Positions 11,000 through 25,374 of a stretch of 64,000 nt of DNA are shown here, in pieces. The notes under the pieces were generated by a model, which did not search any database, was not told the origin of the DNA, and worked only from the letters and a program-made list of their open reading frames with translations. Each line of letters starts with the position of its first letter. The stretch's first letter is position 1. Origin of the DNA: Otatea glauca (taxonomy: Eukaryota; Streptophyta; Magnoliopsida; Poales; Poaceae); the NCBI GenBank assembly GCA_036346275.1, contig CM070715.1:72899667-72963666 (forward strand). The letters run 5' to 3'. Position numbers and translations under genes: made by a program.

Positions 11000-11432
11000 C
11001 CTAGACCGGCACTACCGACCATCGTAGTGCGGTGCTGCCACTCAGGTCGGCAGTACCGGTCGAAGGCCTGGTACTTATTTTACAGAAAGGGATGTTTTTC
11101 GATCAGAGTGCAGCCGGCACTACCGACCATCCGAGGCGATCGTCGCTCGCCGCACTCGACCATATATGGCGATGATCGCCGCTGTCGGCGATCACCGCCC
11201 TAGAAGCGTAGTCTTTTTCCAGAGAAGGTTGTTTCTGAGGCTAGGTCCGCCGGCACTACCGACCTCTTGCGAGCGGTACTGCCGCTCGACCGGCACTACC
11301 GGCCTAGCATGGGCGGTAGTGCCGACCTCAGGGTAACGGCTAGTGTGTCAGCGCATTTAATGTCTACAGTCGACCGTTGAACCTAAAGCCGGCAGTACCG
11401 GCCCCAAATGGGCGGTAGTGCCGGCCACCCTG
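11000..11432. repeat. Cluster of GGCACTACCG / CGGTAGTGCC motifs inside the SIRE-like LTR
   Basis: At least eight copies of GGC-A/C-TACCG-type words or their inverses lie within 430 bp (for example near 11006, 11046, 11116, 11250, 11285, 11310, 11393 and 11412). Many sit in opposite orientation and could pair. The block is GC-rich against an AT-rich LTR and lies just upstream of the TATA box, in the U3 enhancer position. Confidence 0.75.
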
Positions 11433-11479
11433 AGTTTTTTAGGGGTTTGGTAGCAACGGCTAGCACATTTGATGAGGGC

Positions 11480-11487
11480 TATAAATA
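11480..11487 (+). promoter_or_regulatory. TATA box of the SIRE-like LTR
   Basis: TATAAATA sits in the context GGGCTATAAATACACC about 860 bp into the LTR, the expected place for the U3/R boundary. It is a strong plant TATA match. Confidence 0.7.
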
Positions 11488-14400
11488 CACCCCCATATGC
11501 AGCATTCTTGCCAAGAAGAACTCCTATTTGCATATCCTTAGCTCTAGTGTGTTTCTTATCTACTCAATTGCATTAAATCCACTCTTGAGGAGTAGTTGAG
11601 TTACATTCAAGTAAGAGCATTGATTGAGCCATTTAACACTTGATTCACCTCAAGCAAACATCAAAGTTTATTACTCTTGAAGGTTGCCGCCTTCTAAACG
11701 GCTTGGAGGCGTGTGTCATCAGTGATCTTCTCAACGAAGCTTGTGAGAAGGCCCGGTCGATTGTGAAGGCAAGGAGCTCGCCTAACTGGAGTGGTGAAGA
11801 GCTACCACGAGTGATCGAGGAAGGCTCAAGTGAGTGGAGCTGGCTTGAAGTGGTTCAAGTCACCTCAACATGGAGTAAGGGAGACCGGAAAGTCTCTGAG
11901 ACCACGGGATAAAATCCTTATCGTTCGTTCTCTTGTGATTTGCCTTCATCATTCTTGTGCTAAATTTCATATTCTAGCAAAATTGAGTAGATTGTTTGTG
12001 CCTAGAATTATTTATTGTACTACCTGAATTGCTATAGTGATTTAGATATCCCTAGAGATCATATTATAAATTTGCAATTATTGCTTCCATATCTTAGTGA
12101 CTTATTTAATTGCAAATTAGTATCGAAAAATTTAGAAACCTCCTATTCACCCCCCCCCTCTAGCCGGTTATCCTTGATCCTACACATGTTGACATAAAAA
12201 TTAAACCACGGCAAAGCTCTTTTTGCTGGTCAAATTGTGCATGGATTCCGCATCTATACACTCCCAATATCATTTTAAAAAGAAGAAAGTTACTATGGAG
12301 GAGAATTCATCAAGTCGTCCACAACCGAGGACACGACTATTTAAATAGACTCATACACTCTGCAGAGGCCGTACAACTGTACCCACATAATATAAATATC
12401 CCATAAATACATGTCACACGATACTATCGGTACCCAATTTGGGAGCTTATGACAAAGCCTTTACATTGTCGGTCCTAATAACAGACTGCCCATCAATATC
12501 CTTTTTAGGATAAGGAGTACCCCTCCAAGATCCCAAGAGATCAAGCATTGTGTTGGTAGACCTTGCTTACCTGCGAGGTCCCTACGAGTAGGGAATAAAA
12601 ACTCCATGCTCGCACAAGCCCAATCTCACCTATCAGTTACCACTTACGGTTTTTGTTGCTAGTCCATGATAGCTTATTATGCTAAGGCTTTCCCATAAAA
12701 AATACATATGGTTTGTACATTGATTCTTGGATCTAACTACACCATATGTTCAGTCCTTGGTGACTCAAGCAAGACAATCAAATACCAACATCTCGTGCAC
12801 AAGTACCGATCTCTACAACCATTCGACCAAGTCTAAAACATATTTTTCATTTTATTTCTTAGCCAAAATAGTGGAGGTTCCACCTTTGTTCCATAACATA
12901 AATATTTCCCATGTGAACATTTTCACCATAGTCTAACCTTAGGGTACATGATATCCGTAATAGTAGGCTAAGCATCTACCATATGTTTATTACAATTTTC
13001 ACAGTTAATTATTTGAGTAGTGGATAATAGTTACTAAGGTGACAATAGAGGGGTAACAATTTATCAAAGTAGAATACATGAACAATTGGACATAAAAACC
13101 AACCTTACCAATATAGCGGTTTTTACCAAAATTACACACATGCATAATAGTTTTAAGCATGCCATACATAGCAGTGAAAATATAGGATCAAATATGATCA
13201 AAGTAGGTGCTTGCCTTGCTCGTTGAACACTAGGTCTTTCTCGGGGTTTATTTCGGGAAGTTCTAGGGTGTTGATATCTACACAGGAAACACCGAACAAT
13301 ACAAATAAGAGCCAAAATAATTAAAATAGAAACCAAATTCAAATATTTTTGCTTATTATGAAATCTCATGATTTTATAAAAAATTAAAAACTAGTTTCAC
13401 TCGATTTGGAGTTAGTATGCAAAAGTTATAAGCATTTGAATTTAGCTCGGTTGAGAAAAAAAAGAAAAGAGAAACTACTGTGCTGAGAGGTGACATCAAA
13501 GATGTATTTTCCCAGAATATGATATCCTATGGGGGAAAAGTATTCTTACTAAACTAAAGATTGCTTTTCTTATTTTCGGATTTATTTAGCACAGGGGTCC
13601 ACTTGTCTAGTTTTTATTATTTTTACCAGTTTTTCTTGGGGGGTCCTATCCGTCAGTCTCACATAACCTTAAACTTAATTTAATTACAGAAACTAAAAGT
13701 AGGTCCTAATTGTTATACTCACATTAGGTACTAATTATGTCATTAACAATTAATTATTTTCTTAATCATGATTTAAACGATTAACATGTGGACCTTAGAT
13801 GTCTGAGAAAGAAAGTGAAAGAAAAGAAGAAAGAAATAGAGGAGGGCGGCGGTTGTCTCGCTCAGTGCTTGTCGGTGGCAAACGGAGCTGGGTTTGGTAG
13901 TGGAAACTAGCAAAATGGGTTGCTAGCGGCAACAAAGAGTGGAACTGAGGAGTGCAGAAGCATCGTGGAAACTCCAGGTACCTACTCAGGTTGTTGGCGA
14001 TGGCCAAAGGCTTCAGAGAATGGCTAGCAATGGGGAAACTGGGGTGACAACGAGCTGGAATAGCGGTGGAGCTCGGCTGTGAAGTATTGCTGAAACCAAT
14101 ATGTGCATAAGGCTCAAGGGACGACTATGAGAGTACAAATGACTAGGTTTAGGTCTAAGGCTCACCGAAGAGGGAAGAGTCACAACAGTGACGACGTCGA
14201 TGACAGACTTCACATGAACTTGGCGTTGTCGAAGGATTGAGTTGCAAATGATCGTATGGTGAGATTGATTCAGGGAGTTGTAGAGGTGCTCTAAAGGACC
14301 ATGTTCAAGACGGGAAACCACCAAGGACAGCTATGAGGCATAGGTGACAGCGATGATCAGAGTTGGGGAATAATGTGCAGAACTGGCGATATACTACACG

Positions 14401-15679
14401 AATTCAAATTGGTTGATGGGTATTGAAGAAGAACTAGAGTAGCGTAAAGTGACACGAGTGTCAAAGAGTTAGCTCACACAGAAAGGCGTGGTCTACAATA
14501 GAGTGCGACGGTGGGCGCACACCGGTGTTGAGGATGTGTAACGACCCTCCTTTTTGATACAGAATACAAAGATGGGTAATCTATGTGCATACAACACTAG
14601 TCCCATGATCAGTAGCTAGTACGCACATTTACAACAATTGATAACATATCCATACTCAATCTAGGGAAGGATATGTGATACGTCAAAATGTTTGAAATAG
14701 AAGGGAAGGTGTATAATAACTAGTGATTCAGGCAAAGATAGAAAGTTGACATCAAGGAGGGTGTTTAGGTATAATGGCAAATTTGGATAGCTCAACGAGT
14801 GTTCATAAGGTCAGCGAGAGATAGGTACCTTAAAACAACTTTTAAGTATAAGCTTGATGTTAAGGTTTAGGTTGAGATAGAGCAGGGGTGCTGCTTCTTG
14901 GTTGTGATTTAAGAGTGCCATTGTTTCCGTGGGCTTACTTATAGACCTAGTATAGGTATTTGCTACATATTACTGATCTATTAAAGACTGATCAAGATGA
15001 GAAATGTTTAATGTAGGTTAGGAAAGAGGTTACAAGGCAACATTCCATTCATTAAAATATTATTTTAAGAATGGTTTCTACATGGATTAAGTAATTGCTA
15101 GTCAATTTATAAGGCAACATTTCATTCCTTAAAATTTCCTTAATTAGATTTTCTTATTAATTAGGGGTTGTCACATTGTGAATTTCAACCTAAGGGTTAA
15201 CCGTTCATGAGAGTAACCCAAGAAGCAATACAAAAGACTTTACAATAAAAGCCCAATAACACCGAAAAATCATATATTCAAAATTAATTACATAGGGAGG
15301 GTCTAGGATTTCTTTCTAACTCCTAACTTAGTGCACTTTTATTTGGTCTAATGAAACTAGTCCTTCATTCTTTATGGAGTGGCTTGATGACGTCGGGATC
15401 TCATCCTAGGGCTCCCATTCTGTCTTGGAAACATAGGACCTCTTTGGCTGTGACTCAGAGTCACTGTATACAATCCAAGCAAAGTGACGAGGTGGATTGT
15501 CTCCGGGTTCACAAGTATGGTTGGGTGGTATTTGCGGGGAAGATTGAGTAGTGGCTAGCCTAAAGAGGTTTAGGCATTCTCGGCGGTTACCAGTATGGAA
15601 AGGTCTTGGCTTGATTCATTTATAGGTAGTGTAGGCTCAAGTATAGCTGGTGGTGATGGAGGCTGTGCTATTATATTAA

Positions 15680-15961
15680 GGGCCTGTTTGGGGGAGTTTT
15701 AGCTTTTCTGAAAAGCTACTTTTTGACTTTCTGAGCTGAAAAGAGGTTGTAGCTTTTTATAAGAGACCGTTTAATAAATAGCTAATTTTTCTCGGTAATA
15801 AGCTGTAAAAGCAGGTCCAGCCTAGCTTTCAACTTTTGACTTTTGTTAGTTATATATAGCTTTTGGCTTATGTTAAAAGCCGCTTAAAAGCTGAGCTATT
15901 TGGGGGTGGCTTGCTGACATTTCAGAATCTGAAGCTAGCTTTAAGCCCCCAAAACAGGGCC
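15680..15961. mobile_element. hAT-type MITE
   Basis: The ends read GGGCCTGTTTGGGGG and, inverted, GGCCCTGTTTTGGGGG. The interior is rich in AGCTTTT/AAAAGCT words that can fold back, as in many grass hAT MITEs. The length is about 280 bp and it lies in the remnant interior of element A. An 8-bp target duplication is not clear. Confidence 0.75.
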
Positions 15962-16624
15962 TAAATCTGATGGGGCTAGATTTTGAGGAAGGTTAGCTAT
16001 TAAAAGAATATGTAGGTGAGAAGTTCTATATAAAGAACGGATAAGTCATTTTATGAAATTTTCTTTTTAGAGACGATGGGTTGAGGTTTCCAGGTTTATA
16101 CATAAGGGCAACATATCATGGAACTTTTACCTAAGGGTTAAGTTCACATGGAAATCAGTCCAAACAAGTAAATAAAAACCAATCACACGTAGCAGGATAT
16201 AAACACTACATAAAAATACTTTATATAACTAAAGCGGAATAATACTATTACACGTAGGGGTTCCTTTCCTAACGAAGAACACCAGCTCTTCATGAAATAG
16301 GATCTTCAAGCTTTACTTTCGTCTTGTCGAAGGTAGCGAAGTGTTATGTCCGTCCTCTTGAAGTTGTTGCGTAGAAGTTATAGTCTTTGCCGACTGGATG
16401 AGAAGGGTAGTAGCGATATGTCACGGACAACTCTAGAAGCATATAACGAGATCGGACTATGGCCGAGAATTATTTTTAAGGAAAGAGAAATTTGATATAA
16501 ACTAAAATGAAAGTAGGGGTAAGAGTAAGAACTTAGGAAAGAGGAAAGGATAGCAATGACTAAATTTTGCAAATATAATAATTTTTTAGAATTTAAATTT
16601 TGGATTTTCCCATCCTAATACTAA

Positions 16625-16710
16625 TGACCATTCTATCTAGGGTATATCCTACAATCAGTATGGCTATTAACGACCAATCTAGGGTTTATCCTGCAGTCAG
16701 TATGGCTCTG
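16625..16710. repeat. Imperfect ~44-bp tandem duplication beside the primer-binding site
   Basis: Two adjacent copies of a TAACGACCAATCTAGGG... TATCCT...CAGTATGGCT unit lie just inside the LTR end of element A. The second copy runs directly into the primer-binding site. Confidence 0.6.
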
Positions 16711-16716
16711 ATACCA
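16704..16716 (-). other. tRNA-iMet primer-binding site of element A
   Basis: The minus strand reads TGGTATCAGAGCC two bases after the LTR end ...TTACA. This is the standard primer-binding site complementary to the 3' end of initiator methionine tRNA, used by many plant LTR retrotransposons. It fixes the element's orientation as minus and proves that the long TGTAAC...GTTACA unit is an LTR. Confidence 0.85.
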
Positions 16717-19700
16717 ACTGTAATGACCCTCCTTTTTGATACAGAATACCAAGAAGGATGATCTATGTGCATACAGTACTAGTCCCATGATCAGTAGCTA
16801 GTACGCACATTTACAATAATTGATAACACATCTATACTCAATATTACATATCATAATGGAAATTTATACAATAATGTCTCACAAAGTAGAGTACATTGCA
16901 GTGGAAAGAAGCAAAAGTCTTGTAGTGTACCTATCCAACCCATAGGCAACTGACAAGATATAAATCCTAGAAGATTGCATCATCGAAATTCCCGTAACCT
17001 GCGGCGAAGTATGTATCTTCTGGGCCTCACTTTCTTTTCCATCTAAACCAACAAATTAAACAAGGTTGAGTACTTTCGTACTCAGCAAGACTTAAGGTGT
17101 ATGGCAAAAGTGCAGTAATGCAGGCCATGTCAAAGTAGGCTACTACGGTTAATTTGCATAAAGCGAAATTGAACATGTAAATCAAATAGTAACTTACAAA
17201 ACGGAATTTGTAAAAGCAAGTTGACAGGTATATAAAAAACAGTATGTAAGCATAAATATAGCAACTTACATTCCTCCATGACATGAGCAATAATTCGAAC
17301 CATTCCCTGCCAACACATGGCATAAAACTAGTTTTAGCCAACACATAGCACAATAGCTAAAACCAATCCTTGCCAACACATGGCATAGTATTGAATCACC
17401 AGAGAGGTAAACTTTCCAACACATGTTTCCAAATCATCCATTTTTAAAAATAACAAAACATCTAACAATGTAATAACTTTACCAAGTGCCCTTGACTGTG
17501 GGTGTGGATTTTCGAAAAGATTTAAACTCTACAGAGGTGTACAACTTTACCCACAAGAAATGATCAATTCTTTATGAAAGCTATTAGCACACTTCCTTTG
17601 GTGTGCCGCAGAGAGATTAAAACATAACCGTTACATTATATAGATCTAACTTTGCACTAGCCCGGTGATGTCAAACCCTTGCTATGGCAGCATAAACACA
17701 CACACCATTGTATTGGTATGCATTTACCCACACCTCTGTGTGGAAGCCCCTACGAGCAAACCTACCCGAAGAGCTCGTACTACACCAGCCTTACAATGTA
17801 CAAAGCCAAATCTAAGTAACTTAATAGGTTAAGGTCATCCCATACCAGCACTTGTGGTTGTACGTGTCCCTGGTCTGATAATAACCCATAGCTCGGTCCT
17901 TAATTCGACCTGGGCGATAATCTCCCCTACACTACGTGCAAGTCTCATGCACATTCGGCTATTGCCAACAATCGCCCACATCAAAACCATAGTTTTATTT
18001 TCATTTTTACCAAAATATCAACAACCTTTAATTCATTTTTACAAAAATATCAACAACATTTAATGTCATATCCAACCATTTTAAATTCTCAAGAGACAGT
18101 TTAGTCTGATTATTTCAATTTCCAATACTAAAGCATAGCTAAGCATGATTAATATGTAATCGCATATACCCATGTTGACATTATGTATTGTCTAACCATA
18201 TTCTAGGGTTATCAAGGTTCACATGTCAATATTTATTAAGGAAGTTCCATGAGATGGGGTTATAACTACCAGTACCACAATATAGCAAATTTACAAAAAA
18301 TACGCGCATGCATAAATAGATTTGACAAAACAAAACAAAAATTAAAACATTGGGATCAATATGATCAAAGGGGGTGCTTGCCTTGCTTTATTGGTTTAGG
18401 TATTAACTCGGGGTCAAAGTCTTCAGTAGCAGCTTCGTGTATGTCGGTATCTACACGTGATTATTGTATCATATAACAGCAATAAGAAGCAATGACAATA
18501 AGAGGCAAAAAGAGGTCAAATGAAACCAAATTCAAGAGTAACTTCAATTAGAAGGTTTTGGTGATAAAAACACTTTTAATCTTGATTTCTTATTATACAA
18601 GTTTATTCGTTTGTATTATTGATTTTGAGGTTTATAGCACAAAGGGTTAGGCTTTTAATAGGATTCAGATGCAAAGCATGTTTAAGTACAATTATTTTTG
18701 TAGAATTAGATGGTCTTGACCCTGGGGTGTTTTTATTTTTTAAGTTGGTCCTATTGGTATTTGTGTTTATTTGTAATATTGTGTTTATTTATAATATTTT
18801 ATTTATTTCCTAATCTTAATTATTTTTAAATTATATGCTATAAGTGGTTATATTTCATTTTAGATTTGCAACTGCAATTCACATAGATATGCAACCATTT
18901 TTGTACCATTAGCATGTCTTGACCTTAGAAGTTTCTTGAAACTAGTTTTGCATCTTTTTGCATTTATTTGAGAAAGTTATTCATGTTTTGGTTTTTATGT
19001 ACATAGAACTTAATTCAAACTATAATCAAACATTAAATATTTTTTTAAGGTTGAGATGGTCTTGTCCTTAGGAATGTTTCGAAACTAGTCCTATGTGATC
19101 TAACATTTATTTATGCTATTTATTTATATTTGTTTATATTTCAAATCCTTATGTGCATGTTACGTAAAGATATATTTCAATTAGGGGTTAAGTGCAAACT
19201 ATGATTAATCATGATGATTTTTATAGTATTAAATGATCTGGTCCTATAGAGTACTTACAAAGTGGTTTTACATGTATTCTTCTTTATTTATGTGTTTTAA
19301 CTATATTCTATTTGTATGTGTACTAGAAGCATGGTTATATACAAACTTGATTCAAACTAAACTAAACATTATTTATCTTTGCAGGTCTAGCTGATTTGGA
19401 CCTATAGAATATTTGCAGGCTGGTTTCTTTTACACTAGCATACATTTGTCCTATATGGTCATATACTAACTTTATGTACCTAGCACCTAAAGTCTGTTTT
19501 AACTTTATATCGAACTTAATCAAATACGAATTACTTTTGCTTAATCAGGTTATTGTAGTCCTAATAAGGTTTAGAAATTGGTTTTTATAATTTTTAAGAG
19601 ATTAATGGCTATAGTTACTATTATATGAATTTCTATGACTAGGATCCAACTTATAAATAGAAACAAATGCAGATTGGGATCAAATCCAATCATTTTTGCA

Positions 19701-22700
19701 GCATTAAGTGGTCATGTCCTATAGGTCATATAAAAATAGGTTTTATATGTATTACTACTTATATGTGTATCTTGACTATATTCTAAGCACACGTGTTTTG
19801 AAAACATGATCATTTACAAACTTGGTTCAAAACTAATAAATTATGAAATGTTTTTACATAAATAGATATATTATGATTCTAAAAGGGTTCAGGAATTGGT
19901 TTCACAAAAATTTGAATTTATATGTACAAGTTATAACTATTTGAGTTTCTATACATTGAATAATGACCTATTTATAAATTAAATTTAAACTAGGTTAAAA
20001 TATAACTATTTTTATATAAATGGGTTGCTTATGGTCTCAGGATCATTTATAAATTTATTTCATAATTTTAGGAGCTAGGGTTTACAACTTTTGTATAGAG
20101 ACCATATTAGGGTTTTGTTTAAATTTAAATTAAAATAAATCAAACTTAGGTTAAAAATTAAATATTTTTTCATATTCTTAATATACATGATTTTATATGA
20201 ATTTACAAATTTATTTCAGTGGATTTGGACTAAGGATACAAAAGTTATTAATGGTTGAATAATCTAGGATAAAATGTTAAGAAATTTGGAAAATACGCTT
20301 ACTAAAGGAGGAACGGCTTTCGCCTTTTTGGCCATTTCCTACTTAGACACCAGTGATTGAAAGCATGGCCCCATTTAGCAATCACTCAATTTGGCTGTGA
20401 GGGAAGGTCATTGACAGCTATGGCTCACGGCTCAGAGACACAAAACAGAGGATGGCTTGACGGTGGCAACTGGCGGCGAGGAAGGGGTGGCACCGGTCGG
20501 CCGCGGGCTCGTGAGGCATGACGTGACCAAGAGGGAGGTGAGGGAGGTCCCAATGGCTGGAGAAGTTGGTCGGAGTAGCTCGGTGACAGTGGCCAACGGC
20601 GAAAGCAGTGATGGTAGGCCGGGGAAGAAAATGGTGCCGACTGAGCTCGAAACAAGTGGAGGAAAAGCCTTAGTGTGATGAGGGGATTCCATTTTACCTG
20701 TTAATGGTGGTGGAGAACAGCTGAGGTGGTCTGCCACCGATGGCCAGAGCTGAGGAAGATGAGCAATGGCACGGTGGTGCTATGGGCGAAGCAAGCTGTA
20801 ACCGAGCAAGGGAAGGAGCTTAGATGGCCTCGGTGATACTCAGTGCTAAAGGAATTGGAAGGTAACTCACTGATTTGGCTATTTGGGTTTTTATCAGAAA
20901 ATTAGGGCTTGTTGGTACTGAAGGGTTTTGACAGCGCAATGGCTCGACTTGGAGTTTGAGGAGGCTCAAGATGGTTTGTTGGTGCTATGGGTGAGTGTAA
21001 CAACCCCCATTTTTACATAAAATGCAAAAATTGAAATCTAATGTGCAAACAGTACTAGTCTCATGATCCGTAGCTAGTACGCACATGTTCAACAATTAGA
21101 ACCACAACCATGCACAATATTATTAAAGCGGAAACTATTATACAAAGTAATCTTACAACTCAGAGCATTTATATAGCGGTAGAAGAAGCAAAGTCTTGTA
21201 GTGTGCCCATCCAACCTGCAAACAACTGACAAGGCATAATCCCTAGAAAGATCGCACCATCGAAATTCTCGTAACCTGCGACGGAAAGATATCTTGGGAG
21301 TTTCGCTAACTTTTCCACCTAAAAACAACATATTAAGCAAGGGTGAGTACTTTATGTACTCCGCAAGACTTTAGAAAAACCTATAATATATGCAGGCCAT
21401 CTCAAAGGAAAGGCTTCTACGGTTAATTTGCATGAAGCGACATTGAATTTGTAAAGACAAGTTGTAATTTAGAAACTGAATTTGTAAAAGCATATTTGAC
21501 TGGTATGAAATAATTAAAGCATAAGTAATACTCATAGTCCTTCGCGATCAATGAAATCATCCAATTCATGAAGTCCAACAATGTCGGTCCTTCGACATAA
21601 AGTGACAGTTGCTAAACAAGTTTCAAACCAAAACCCATTTTCAGAAAATACCAAAATCTAACATTGGAATGACTTCACCAAGTGTCCTTGACCATGGATG
21701 CGGCTAATCGATTAGATTTACACTCTGCAGAGGTGTACAACTTTACCCACAAGTCATGACTTTTTCTTTTTGCCGCATGTTTCACGCACCTTTGGCGATG
21801 TGGCCAGAATGTTCATGATGAAAACCTTTACATTACCTAGGTTAACTTTGCACCAGCCCGAGACGTTAAGCCCTCGCCATAGAAACAGAAACACTCACCC
21901 AAGACGTGGATCCATCAACACCATACCCAACACACTACTTCTGTTCATGTCAAGGCGTACACAGTTGCATTGGTAAGTAGAAACCCCTACAAGCAGACCT
22001 TGAAAGGAATGCCTATGCTATGTCCTGCCTTCCATAAATGCAAAGTTAAACTAGATAACTTAATTGGTTTAAGGCTGTCCCATACCAGCACTTGTGGTTG
22101 TACGGGTTTCTTGGATCAATAGCGTTCCATTGCTCGGTTCTTAATCTGACACGGGCGATACTTCACCGTACACTATGTGCAATTCCCTTCGCACATCCGG
22201 CTATTGCCAATAATCACCCGTGTCGAAACCATAGTTTTGATTTTGGGTTTTTAACTAAAATACCAATAACCAACAGTGTCATATTCAACATTTTCCATCT
22301 CTCAAGAAACAATTTTGATCTGATCATTTACATCGTTGGTTCTAAAGCATGGCTAAGTATAGATAAATATGTAATCGCATATACTCAAGTTGACATTATG
22401 TATTGTCTAGCCCTATTCTATTGTTATCAAGGTTCACATGTTCATACTTATCGAGGAAGTTTCATGAGACAACAAGTATATCTACCAGTACCACAATATA
22501 GCGAATTTACAGAAAATACACGCATGCATAAATTGATTTAGTAAAACAAAGTGAAAATTAAACACTGGGATCAATATGATAAAAGGGGGTGCTTGCCTTG
22601 CTTATTTGTTGTTTACGACGAAGTCGAAGTCACAGCTGACGGTGGCGACGACGGAGTCAATGACGTCGGGTTCTACACGTCGTTCGACGGAAATATAGCA

Positions 22701-23588
22701 AATAATAAACTTCAATAAGGGCAAAATAAGATAGATAGGAAACCAAATAAAGACTCACGGAAGAAAATAGGAATATTTTAGGGTTTGGATAGAATGATTC
22801 CACAATCTTGTGTCTTGGTTGATTAAGCATTCATATTGTTAATGGCTTTTAGGTTGAGCGATGCATGGTTTCTCTTATAGATTATCTATTCTTGTTTTAC
22901 GAATTCAAGAGGCTAAAATTATTTGGATTAATAGAATTAACACATTAGATCATTAAGCTGAATGCTATAAATGAATAGCACTTAATCCTTTTTAATTGAT
23001 TTTACACGAGAAGTAGTTTCGAATATGCTAGATCTGTTAAGATAGGTTACTGGTTATATATATTCACAGTTTTTAAGAAGGTTTTGATGATACAAATATC
23101 TTAATTATTGATTTCTCATTTATTATTAAGTTTGTTTATTCATATTATGAAGTTCAGAAATCATAATACTTAAGGTTATTTTGCTACCAGGATTTACACG
23201 CAAACCATGATGAAAAGAGATTATTTCTTCGGAATAGGATAATCTTTATCTTGGTGAGCATTCCTAAGATAATTTCATAAATTTTAGGATTTACTCGAGA
23301 TGTTTTATATGCACATGAAGGATGAAATCTATTATGAAAGCAATCCGAATTAGTTCTTTTTGCCGATTATTATGAGCTTATCTCAAAGAATATTCTAAGA
23401 TTAGCTTTACCTAATTTGATACTTAATTTATGAGGTTTTATGCATATGTTTTTGATTCTCAACTATACATACATCATAGGATGGCATATTTCATCTAAAG
23501 GACTTAAGCATAATCTATAACCTATTTTACTACATCATTTGGACTGATTTATTCGGAGTCTAGTTTTCATGGATCATGACTTTACTTT

Positions 23589-23591
<3 letters not shown>

Positions 23592-23670
<79 letters not shown>

Positions 23671-23694
23671 TATATATATATTATATATATATAT
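23592..23694. repeat. (TA)n-(CA)n-(TA)n microsatellite
   Basis: About 66 bp of perfect TA dinucleotides are followed by a short CA run and another interrupted TA run. The tract lies inside LTR C. Ilemany-Tyr-Ile reading frames across it are artefacts of the repeat. Confidence 0.97.
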
Positions 23695-25366
23695 TTAGCT
23701 AAGATAAAGCTTATTGTTTTCATGCTAATTATGTTTATGCATATGCAAACTACTGATGCTGTATTCAAATTATTTCAACAGTAATGAATCAGCTTCATGG
23801 TTATTCTGGAATGTATGCATCTATCTACACTACTCTTAGTTATTATACATATGCACATATATATTTATTTTACATACATCTTTTACATTTGGGTTATACT
23901 CCATTTATAATACTTATTCAACTTAAGTTCATTAAACATTTGTTGCTGTAAAATAAATCAGTTTCATGGTCCATTCTACATATGCATACATGTATACTAC
24001 TACTGCTAGTTAATATATGTATCTTCTACTTTAGGATTACATTCTATTCATGAAACAATTCAAGTCAAGATCATTATTTAAATATTCTGAGATATTTAGG
24101 AGCCCTACTGCCATATTAGTATTTAAAAATCAGTTTTATTTATTTTAGATTCCTTTTACACAGATTATGCATTTTTGAATATTTAATGTATTGAAATTAA
24201 TCTTTAACAGAAAATGATTCAAACAAAGTTGAAACTTAAATATTTTTATATATTCGAGTTTCTGGAAGAATAAGGATTTCATTAAAATTGGTTTCATTCA
24301 ATTCTAAGTCTGTTTGCAAAACTTTTATATGTAGCATATCTTTAGGCCTTTTCTTTAAATTTGAATTTCAAATTCACCCAGTGCTATTTTCCAAACTATT
24401 TTCACATATTATGAAATTTATTGGTTTTATATGATTTTATAAATTTGTTTCATTCAAATTGGAGTTACAATGCAAAAATTACAAATAGTTCAATTATTTC
24501 GGGTATGTAAAATTCTGGAAAATCAGAAAATACGCTTTCGCAGAATGGAAAGCGCCTTCCTTCTGTTGGCGCGAGAGCCTTTGAATTTGGCTTGCAGCCA
24601 CTGACATCGGTCCCCGCTGGTCAGCGATAGAGAAGCAGAGCGAGGCTAGGGCAAGCCACCGGCGACGAACTATCTGCGGTGACGTGGAACAATGGGCACC
24701 ATGAGAATCAGTGGGTCAGGGTGCACCCAATGGTTATACTCATTTGACCGGAGATGGCCGGGAAGTTGGCTGCCACCGCGAGGGTGTGGCGGCTGCCATG
24801 GCCGAAAAGGCGCAAGCTTGCCGGTGGCCACATTTTCACCGAGAGGACGTGGGATAAGCAACAGTGGGTCCTAGGGGTCTCATTTCACCTGAAGTTGAGG
24901 TCGGAGAGTAACTGAGTCAAGCTGCCACCGGTCGCCTGAGCCGAGGAAGAAGAAGAGGGGTGCGATGGTGCTTCAGGCGAGGAAACATGAAAATGATGAT
25001 TGATGAGTAATCTGGAAGGTATTAGGGTGCTACGGTTCCAATTAATTCCAGAAAAGTTCACCGAATTGGCTTGCACAAGATTTCACCCCTTTTCTGGTTG
25101 AGCTTCTTGCTCCCGGGGTTTCCTAGAGGCCTTCTGGTCTTCTTGAGCTTTTGGCACCTTACCTCACAGTGGTTGCCTTCAGGCTCCTGCTCGCTTGCCT
25201 TCTGGTGTACTTGGTTGAGCCTTCTTGCTTGCCAATGAGGAATGACTATGGTCAGTGTTCCAGCGGCAATGGAGAGGAAGGAGCGAATTGCAATGAGTTG
25301 AGAGGCTATGAGGATTATAGAGAGGTTATGGGAAAACGAATGGATAGCCAGAATGGTTGTGACCAT

Positions 25367-25374
25367 CTTAAATA
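25367..25374 (-). promoter_or_regulatory. TATA-like box of LTR C
   Basis: The minus strand reads CCGGCTATTTAAGATGG. The box is weaker than in copies F, D and A, but the CCGGCTAT context is shared with F. It lies about 1.16 kb from the LTR's 5' end. Confidence 0.5.

Larger units (their letters stand above)
10618..12184 (+). mobile_element. SIRE/Maximus-like Copia solo LTR
   Basis: The sequence starts TGAAAGCATCTAGGCCCC and ends CTTGATCCTACA. It is flanked by identical 5-bp duplications, CATGT at 10613-10617 and 12185-12189. It has TG...CA ends, 1567 bp, a strong TATA box and a CACCCCCCCCTCTAG tract near the 3' end, all familiar in grass SIRE-type Copia LTRs. No internal region follows, so it is a solo LTR left by LTR-LTR recombination. 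Confidence 0.88.

Noticed and set aside
23569..23784. ORFs across the TA repeat
   Set aside because: Ile-Tyr repeats translated from a dinucleotide microsatellite; no coding evidence.
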